Assembly: GCA_028877045.1 (NCBI GenBank)
Contig: JAGWPQ010000541.1
Span: forward strand, 1 to 11,141
Source: Bacteroidota bacterium
Lineage (GTDB): Bacteria > Bacteroidota > Bacteroidia > Chitinophagales > Chitinophagaceae
DNA length: 11,141 bases
Reading direction: 5' to 3'
Shown here: positions 1-5,278 of the stretch, piece by piece
Layout of the letters: each line of letters begins with the position of its first letter
Numbering within the stretch: position 1 is the first letter of the stretch
Notes under the pieces: generated by a model
Told to the model about the DNA's origin: nothing
Databases searched by the model: none
The model's input: only the letters and a program-made list of their open reading frames with translations
Program-made: the position numbers and the translations under genes

Positions 1-209
1 AACAACCATGCCAGCTCTTTATTCTTCAATCCGCCTTTTATTTCCCGGATGACAGATTCAACAGCATCACTTGTAAAACGTCTTGCACCCAAAGGCGGAC
101 GTTTGCATTCATATTCTGTAAAATAATTTGCTAAAAGATTTTCTTTTTTTAATAATAACGCTGCAGTAAGAATTGATGTGGTTTTTATAAATCCTTTTCG
201 AGTATGCAT
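1..209 (-). CDS. GH125 exo-alpha-1,6-mannosidase-like protein, N-terminal part (cut by left edge)
   Basis: Translating the minus strand from the ATG at 209-207 gives 69 codons that stay open to the left edge. The stretch RPPLGARRFTSDAVESVI (about residues 37-54) and the following KNKELAWL (62-69) match the start of the GH125 (formerly DUF1237) domain as I know it, where a K/RRP block precedes an ELAW(M/L)F block. GH125 enzymes are metal-independent inverting exo-alpha-1,6-mannosidases; the catalytic residues lie beyond the window. An in-frame TAA at 239-237 limits upstream extension, so ATG 209 is the best start. The N-terminus TRKGFIK followed by TTSILTAALLL resembles a twin-arginine export signal with RK instead of RR, but no AxA cleavage site is evident. 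It lies 198 bp downstream of the HAD gene and fits the alpha-mannosidase theme. Family assignment rests on a short N-terminal stretch. Confidence 0.82.
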   Translation of the reverse strand, partial: MHTRKGFIKTTSILTAALLLKKENLLANYFTEYECKRPPLGARRFTSDAVESVIREIKGGLKNKELAWL

Positions 210-407
210 CTTATTGTAATTGGTTTTAGACAAGAATTAATATGCTAATTTAAATAAGATATGCAAGTGCATTAGAAATGATTTCTTTATAAAATCAATT
301 GATCCTAAGTTTTGGATTTATTCTTTCTTAGGTAGAATTTATTCTATCCTGAATTTTATCGGGCAATTTGAACTTCCAATTCCTCTTTATTTTTCTTTTA
401 TATTATT
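210..407. other. AT-rich intergenic spacer between HAD and GH125 genes
   Basis: This 198-bp gap has no open reading frame worth calling. It holds two weak inverted repeats: cctaag/cttagg at 304-309 and 327-332, and tagaat/attcta at 333-338 and 341-346 with a 2-nt centre. Neither is GC-rich or followed by a T run on the minus strand, so I do not call a terminator. On the minus strand TAATTCTTG (239-231) lies 21 nt before the GH125 ATG and loosely resembles the Bacteroidota -7 box TAnnTTTG. The nearest TTG upstream (266-264) is spaced too far for a good -33 box. The gap is long enough for GH125 to have its own promoter. Confidence 0.4.
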
Positions 408-1067
408 TCAGGAAAAAAGTGCCTGCAAACGTTCGTCGGTATAATCATCCACTGCCATCATAATATTGGGCAGGTGTGCAAACTCTTCCATCGTATGGTA
501 TGTTTTAATAACAACTGCCTGCATACCGGCTCTTAACGCCGACTCTACGCCTTTTGGTGAATCTTCAAATACAATACATTTATTATAATCCATTCCCAAT
601 TGATCGGCACATTTAATAAATGTTTCGGGATCGGGTTTGCTTACCGCTACATCATCGGCACTCACAATGGATTTAAAATATTTATGAAGATGCAATCCGT
701 TAATGATATAATCAACATTAAACATGATGGCAGCTGTACCAATTGCCATCGGGATATTTTGATGAAATGATCTTTCTAAAAAAAAATCAAGCCCTTTTAT
801 TAATTTCAAATGAGGCGTAAACTCTTTTTGATACCTTTTTTCTTTTTCAACCGATAACTCTTTCATTTTTTCTTTGGTAAAATATCCTTCACCAAAAATC
901 CGTATCAGGAGTTCATCATTCTTTCCATACATCTCTTTTTTCACTTCATCCCAGGAAAGGTTTGCATGCAATTCGTTATTTAAAATATCGTACCATGCCC
1001 TTGCATGAAATTCCATATCATCAATAATAGTTCCGTTCAAATCAAATAAAAATGCTGTATCGCTCAT
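408..1067 (-). CDS. HAD-superfamily phosphatase/phosphoglucomutase-like protein with DxN motif
   Basis: A 219-residue cytoplasmic protein without a signal peptide, resembling beta-phosphoglucomutase and sugar-phosphate phosphatases of HAD subfamily I. Motif I is FDLNGTIID (D9 nucleophile), motif II is T111 in IGTAA, motif III is K144 in SKPDPE and motif IV is E168-D169 in VFEDSPKG. A helical C1-type cap fits residues 17-85, and the hinge His (H21 in EFHARAW) matches beta-PGM. The second motif I Asp, the usual general acid/base, is Asn11 (codon AAC, 1037-1035). The cap loop reads YGKNDE where beta-PGM has a phosphate-binding Arg, so a true beta-PGM role is unlikely. It starts 26 bp after the second GH92 gene and is probably cotranscribed with it. 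It may act on a phosphorylated sugar made from the imported monosaccharide, but the substrate is unknown. The superfamily call is firm and the activity is not. Confidence 0.88.
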   Translation of the reverse strand: MSDTAFLFDLNGTIIDDMEFHARAWYDILNNELHANLSWDEVKKEMYGKNDELLIRIFGEGYFTKEKMKELSVEKEKRYQKEFTPHLKLIKGLDFFLERSFHQNIPMAIGTAAIMFNVDYIINGLHLHKYFKSIVSADDVAVSKPDPETFIKCADQLGMDYNKCIVFEDSPKGVESALRAGMQAVVIKTYHTMEEFAHLPNIMMAVDDYTDERLQALFS

Positions 1068-1093
1068 GTGCGCAAGCTAAATAAAATTTCTTC

Positions 1094-3436
1094 TTAATCC
1101 TTGGTTAAACTAATTGGCCTGCTGTTTAAATCACTTCCCCAATGTGTGGGTTCATTAACAAGTTCTATTTCCAATTTACCGCCTTTCGAAATATTTTTAT
1201 ACTCGATAAAATTCTTATCATACCATTTTCCATTCCATTTTACTTTATTAATGAACATGGCATTGCTGTTTTTTTTATGACAGATGATCTCCAGTTTTTT
1301 ATTGTTGGGCAATGCGATATTTATTTTATCGAATAAGGGCGAACACAAAATATATTGGTTCGAAACAGGATCAACCGGATAAAAACCCATCGCCGCAAAC
1401 ACATACCAGGCGCTCATTTGACCGGCATCGTCATTACCACTTAAACCACCAGGTCCGTCACTGTATTCTTCGGCTAAAATTTTCCTTACATGCATTTGCG
1501 TTTTATAGGACGATGCAGTATAATTATACATGAACGGAATTTGATGCCCCGGTTCATTACCATGCCAGTATTCGTTTTTAATAAATAAACTATCTAAAGC
1601 ATTCTCTAATTTTTTTTCGCCACCCATCAATTTTGTTAATCCTTTTACATCCTGCGGAACATAGAAAGTATATTGCCGCGGTGTGCCCTCAGTAATATAA
1701 GTTTCCCTTACATCGGCATGAAAACTTTCAAACCATTTTCCATTGGCATAACGCCCACGCATCATTGCAACAGTTGTATCAAAAACGTTTTTATAATTAA
1801 ACGAACGCTGTAATAATTTTTGATAATCATCTTTTTTATTCAAATCTTTTGCAAGCACACTTAACGCGTAATCATCAAAAGCATATTCCAATGTGCGGCT
1901 TACCTGTTCTTTTTTATGAAAGGCTTCCTGCACACTATCATCCATAGGTATGTAACCATATTTTATGTAAGAAGTTAATGCTCGTCTTCCCATACCGTTT
2001 TTATACTCATTAAAATCTGTCGCAGTTTCAAAAGCATTCTTTCGCATTAATCTGTAGGCTTCATTTACATCATAGTTGCGGATACCTTTTGTATAAGCCG
2101 ATGCAATAAACGCTGTTGCATGATCGCCGATCATTGCTGCGGTATAACTATTCCAGCATGGAAAAATAGGCAGCCATCCGCCCTGCTCCCCTTTTGCAAT
2201 TAATGATCTTACCAATTGATTTACCAATTTTGGTTGTAATATTTCAAACAAAGGCAACTGTGCACGGTAAATATCCCACATAGAAAAATCGTCGTAATAG
2301 CCGCCACCATTCATTTTCATCAACTCATAATTACCTGCAAATTTTGGATACGTTCCGTCAACATCGCTCATCAATCGCGGATGCTGCATGGCATGATACA
2401 TGGCCGTATAAAAAATGCGTTTATCTTTTTCGTTATTTGTTTCGACGGTTATTTGCGATAATGCTTTCTCCCAAACCTGTTTTGATCTCGCAAGCACCTG
2501 ATCAAAATTTTGATCGGCAATTTCGCTTTGCAAATTATTTTTTGCTTCTCTCAAACTACTGAACGATGTACCAATTTTAATACAAAGCTTCTCTCCTTTT
2601 TTCATGGCAAAACCGATATAGGCACCAATATCTTTTTTGTTCATTACACTGTCGGCAGAAAATATTTTATTATCAGCATAAGTTCCGGAGCAATTAATTT
2701 TCTTTTCAATCTTAATATAAAACCAACCATTAAAACCTGCCGGTTCGCCCCATCCCTGATAAATTCTATGCACCGGATTATAACCCCAGACTTCTCCTTT
2801 TGCTTCATCCACTTTTACAAAACCTTTTTCTTTATCACTGTTGGGTATGATGAGCAAATACAAACTATCATCCTGCTGCAAAGTAAACTGCATCATGCCA
2901 CATCTTAATGTTGAAGTTATTTCTGCAGCAAGATGTTGTGCAGGCAAATTGATTTTATAATAACACGGCGATGTTATTTCATCATTATGCGAGAAAGGAA
3001 TGGCATAATCGTTCACATTTGTTTTTAATTTCCCAACAACAGGCATCAGGGTAAAGCTGCCGTAATCCTGTGTGCAAGAGCCATTCAGCCAATGTGTACC
3101 ACGAAATCCGCTCAATAAATTATCCTGATACAAATAAGGTGGTTGGCATTTTGTTTCTGTTTGTCTTGTTTGTGCTGTCCACTGCGTCATTGCAAAAGGC
3201 AATGTTACAGATGGGATGGTGTTTGCATTTAATTCGCTTCCGGCTTCGCTATGTTTTAACGCTGCAACCGTGGTTGATGCCGCTGTGCCCGATAATGGCT
3301 GCACATATTTTAGCAGCCCCTGTGCATGAAGATTCACGCACAAAAAAAACAGTATGGCCACAACAAGTATTTTTTTTATGTAGCCGGCTGCAGTAATTCT
3401 GTTTGGCTTTTGTTGCGTCGCACTCTTCAACATCAT
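1094..3436 (-). CDS. Secreted GH92 alpha-mannosidase (FAMTQW clade)
   Basis: GH92 enzymes are Ca2+-dependent, inverting exo-alpha-mannosidases. I place the start at ATG 3436-3434 (or the adjacent ATG 3433-3431), giving about 780 residues, normal for the family. The frame stays open to an ATG at 3604, but those 56 extra codons lie in the repeat element and delay the signal peptide. From Met3436 there is a basic n-region, then KKILVVAILFFLCVNLHA|Q with cleavage after residue 38. The N-terminal beta-sandwich carries LPFAMTQWTAQTRQ and GFRGTHWLNGS. The (alpha/alpha)6 catalytic domain carries YYDDFSMWDIYR, SRTLEYAFDDY, TEGTPRQY with the likely catalytic acid Glu583 (1690-1688), HGNEPGHQ, and GNDDAGQMSAW with the Asp669-Asp670 pair in the region assigned as base. 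It is very divergent from the other GH92 here. Linkage preference cannot be read from the sequence. It lies 26 bp before the HAD gene. Confidence 0.94.
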   Translation of the reverse strand: MMLKSATQQKPNRITAAGYIKKILVVAILFFLCVNLHAQGLLKYVQPLSGTAASTTVAALKHSEAGSELNANTIPSVTLPFAMTQWTAQTRQTETKCQPPYLYQDNLLSGFRGTHWLNGSCTQDYGSFTLMPVVGKLKTNVNDYAIPFSHNDEITSPCYYKINLPAQHLAAEITSTLRCGMMQFTLQQDDSLYLLIIPNSDKEKGFVKVDEAKGEVWGYNPVHRIYQGWGEPAGFNGWFYIKIEKKINCSGTYADNKIFSADSVMNKKDIGAYIGFAMKKGEKLCIKIGTSFSSLREAKNNLQSEIADQNFDQVLARSKQVWEKALSQITVETNNEKDKRIFYTAMYHAMQHPRLMSDVDGTYPKFAGNYELMKMNGGGYYDDFSMWDIYRAQLPLFEILQPKLVNQLVRSLIAKGEQGGWLPIFPCWNSYTAAMIGDHATAFIASAYTKGIRNYDVNEAYRLMRKNAFETATDFNEYKNGMGRRALTSYIKYGYIPMDDSVQEAFHKKEQVSRTLEYAFDDYALSVLAKDLNKKDDYQKLLQRSFNYKNVFDTTVAMMRGRYANGKWFESFHADVRETYITEGTPRQYTFYVPQDVKGLTKLMGGEKKLENALDSLFIKNEYWHGNEPGHQIPFMYNYTASSYKTQMHVRKILAEEYSDGPGGLSGNDDAGQMSAWYVFAAMGFYPVDPVSNQYILCSPLFDKINIALPNNKKLEIICHKKNSNAMFINKVKWNGKWYDKNFIEYKNISKGGKLEIELVNEPTHWGSDLNSRPISLTKD

Positions 3437-3479
3437 TAACACAATTGAGCAATTTATTTTTAGTTTTAAAACCAATGGA

Positions 3480-3610
3480 ACACAGATGACACAGAATGTA
3501 CAGATGATAACGGATTGAATGCCGCTTTGCGGCATTAGCGGTGCTAATCTGTTTTTGATTAATAATATAAAACTATCAGCGTACATCTGTTCTATCTGTG
3601 GCATCTGTGT
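3480..3610. repeat. Inverted-repeat element of phased ACAGAT-type 9-mers with central hairpins
   Basis: Each arm is 27 bp and made of three 9-bp units. The left arm (3480-3506) reads ACACAGATG, ACACAGAAT, GTACAGATG. The right arm (3584-3610), read on the minus strand, gives ACACAGATG, CCACAGATA, GAACAGATG. The arms match at 23 of 27 positions when inverted, and the outermost 9-mers are identical. A further ATCTGT lies at 3547-3552. The 77-bp centre holds two abutting hairpins described separately. The element fills most of the gap between the GH28-like and second GH92 genes. I recall ACAGAT-rich intergenic repeats in other Bacteroidota but cannot test copy number here. It could be a non-autonomous mobile element, a REP-like repeat or a transcript-processing structure. 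Confidence 0.8.
3518..3548. repeat. Double hairpin at the core of the inverted-repeat element
   Basis: Hairpin one is aatgccgc-ttt-gcggcatt (3518-3536), a perfect 8-bp stem with a 3-nt loop and unusually GC-rich for this region. Hairpin two is attagc-ggt-gctaat (3534-3548), a perfect 6-bp stem with a 3-nt loop. They share the bases att at 3534-3536, so they cannot both be fully formed. No U run follows on the minus strand, so a classic intrinsic terminator is not supported, though RNA stabilisation or partial attenuation between the two operon halves is possible. Confidence 0.75.
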
Positions 3611-3621
3611 ACTATCCTTCG

Positions 3622-3657
3622 TTTTGATATTTCAATTTAAAAATCATCGTATCAAAA
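3622..3657. promoter_or_regulatory. Perfect 8-bp inverted repeat after the GH28-like gene (function unknown)
   Basis: ttttgata (3622-3629) and tatcaaaa (3650-3657) are exact reverse complements separated by 20 bp. The site lies between the stop of the GH28-like gene and the 9-mer inverted-repeat element. In minus-strand RNA it would form a weak AU-only stem, so it could be a poor 3'-end structure or a protein-binding site for the second GH92 transcription unit. AT-rich sequence makes chance occurrence plausible. Confidence 0.3.
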
Positions 3658-3688
3658 TAAATTAAAGATAATTTTCCCGGTTGTTTAT

Positions 3689-5260
3689 TTATTTTTTATT
3701 GGTATAAATCACATCATTAAAAAACATTTCAGGCTTTTCTATTTTACCCGCTGCTTTTGTGTTTTGCAGTAACAATTGTTTTACATCATCAAATAAAAAA
3801 GCCTTTCTGAAATCTTCGCCTTTCATATTTACAATTACATTTTTCAACGTTATTCCTTTAACATGCCGTACAAAAAAACCAAATACAGGCAGTTCGCCAA
3901 ACATCGAAAATTCAGGATAGTCTTTTACAGCTTCTGTTATGGTTTTAAAAGAATCCAGCGGGAAATAATTCGCTTTTTTATCGGCAATGGTTGCATAATT
4001 AATTTCGATGTTTTGCAAGGTTATATTTTCCACCAAATGCCCCGGCAATCCACTTATTGAAGAAGGAAAAACATTATGCGGGTATGGAATCGCAGAACTG
4101 TCAATGCCCGAATTATTCCACGGCGAAACACTTTGATATACTACAGACGTATCTATTTTATATGTCGGCGGATATTTTAATTCAGGACCTTCCATCGGAT
4201 ATCCTTTATCGGGTTTTGTTAACGGCACATCTACTTTTACATTCGAAATAAAAACATTGTGCAGGCTGCCATAAACAGAATCTTTATTCCGGTGACCTAA
4301 TTTTATAAAAATAGCATTGCCTGTATTTACCGCATGAATATTTTGTACATCAATTCCATCAATAACACCACCATCAACGCTTTCGATGGCAATGGCCGAA
4401 CGATAGGTATCATACACTTCTATATTTTTGATCACGATTTTTTTAAATCCACCGTACGATGCGGTACCTAATTTTATTGCACTTGCACTTGAACGCACTT
4501 TGCAATTCGAAACAAAAATATTTTCACAACTGCTGTGCCTGTCGCCCGATTTTAAACAAATACCATCATCGGCACAATTAATATTACAGTTGGTAACTTT
4601 TGCATTTTTACAATCAACCAAATCAATTCCATCATTGTTCCAAAATGTATTGCTGAAGACATTGATGCTGTCGATAATAATATTTTTACATTTTTCATAA
4701 TTCTGTATCCAGCCGGCTCCGTTTTGCAGGTGAATGTTTTTCAAAGTAACCCCGTCACAATTTTTAAAGTGGATCATTTGCGGCCGGTTTAATTCGCTTG
4801 GCCTCCGCTGATGCCAATCGTTAAAAAATTTCCATTCATTATCGTACCATTCCCCTTTTCTTAAGCGTACATAAAGATCATTGATCAACAGATCACATTG
4901 CCCGTCAATCAAGCCTTTGCCGGTAATGGAAATATTTTTTTCGTTATCGGCAACAATTAGTGCAGACACTTTTAAACTGCTGCCATAATCGCTGATGTTT
5001 GTACTTGCCAGCAATACCGCTTCTTCATGAATATTTAATTCAACATTCGATCTCATGTGCAACACACCTGTTACAAATCTTCCTCTCGGAACAATTACTT
5101 TGCCACCGCCCAGTTTCGACACTTTATCAATTGCATGTTGAATGGCAATGGTGTTATTGGTAGTACCATCGGGCCTTGCGCCAAAATCAACAATATTTTT
5201 TGATACTGTTTGTGCATGAACAGTTGAGCAAAACAGCATTACTAAAAAAATAATTCTCAT
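3689..5260 (-). CDS. Secreted GH28-like right-handed beta-helix protein
   Basis: This 523-residue protein has a signal peptide MRIIFLVMLFCSTVHA|Q (cleavage 16/17) and is probably periplasmic. Residues 22-65 (VDFGARPDGTTNNTIAIQ, then GGGKVIVPRGRF) are the usual entry to a pectate-lyase/polygalacturonase-type beta-helix, and repeated I-x-I strands with N or C at the turns run through most of the chain. GH28 acidic motifs are present: WNNDGIDL (Asp210) and CADDGICLKSG (Asp231-Asp232), matching the NTD and DD motifs. The classic GHG histidine block is replaced by SSASAIKLGT, with Ser260 at about the His position, and no RIK motif is visible. GH28 enzymes hydrolyse alpha-linked galacturonide or rhamnogalacturonan bonds; this divergent group may have another specificity. 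It starts 18 bp after the first GH92 and ends the tight four-gene operon. Polygalacturonase activity should not be assumed. Confidence 0.85.
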   Translation of the reverse strand: MRIIFLVMLFCSTVHAQTVSKNIVDFGARPDGTTNNTIAIQHAIDKVSKLGGGKVIVPRGRFVTGVLHMRSNVELNIHEEAVLLASTNISDYGSSLKVSALIVADNEKNISITGKGLIDGQCDLLINDLYVRLRKGEWYDNEWKFFNDWHQRRPSELNRPQMIHFKNCDGVTLKNIHLQNGAGWIQNYEKCKNIIIDSINVFSNTFWNNDGIDLVDCKNAKVTNCNINCADDGICLKSGDRHSSCENIFVSNCKVRSSASAIKLGTASYGGFKKIVIKNIEVYDTYRSAIAIESVDGGVIDGIDVQNIHAVNTGNAIFIKLGHRNKDSVYGSLHNVFISNVKVDVPLTKPDKGYPMEGPELKYPPTYKIDTSVVYQSVSPWNNSGIDSSAIPYPHNVFPSSISGLPGHLVENITLQNIEINYATIADKKANYFPLDSFKTITEAVKDYPEFSMFGELPVFGFFVRHVKGITLKNVIVNMKGEDFRKAFLFDDVKQLLLQNTKAAGKIEKPEMFFNDVIYTNKK

Positions 5261-5278
5261 CTTAAAAATTTTATTCGT

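Noticed and set aside
231..233. TTG at 233 as an alternative GH125 start
   Set aside because: It adds only eight residues before the RK-type signal, and ATG 209 places that signal at the N-terminus as expected.
304..346. Terminator after the HAD gene
   Set aside because: The inverted repeats are short, AT-only or widely spaced, and no T run follows on the minus strand.
778..786. A9 (T9 in the coding strand) tract in the HAD gene as a phase-variation switch
   Set aside because: It encodes conserved-looking residues (DFFLE) and long A/T runs are frequent in this AT-rich genome; the frame is intact.
2510..2908. 132-codon open frame on the plus strand, and other plus-strand frames such as 3070-3396 and 4428-4700
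   Set aside because: All lie antisense to strongly conserved enzyme genes, have no recognisable domains, and are explained as shadows.
3518..3536. GC hairpin as an intrinsic terminator for the operon
   Set aside because: There is no T run after the stem on the minus strand (TCAATCCG follows), so only a structured element is claimed.
3480..3610. CRISPR-like array
   Set aside because: The 9-bp units are contiguous, too short and inverted in the second arm; there are no spacers and no cas genes.
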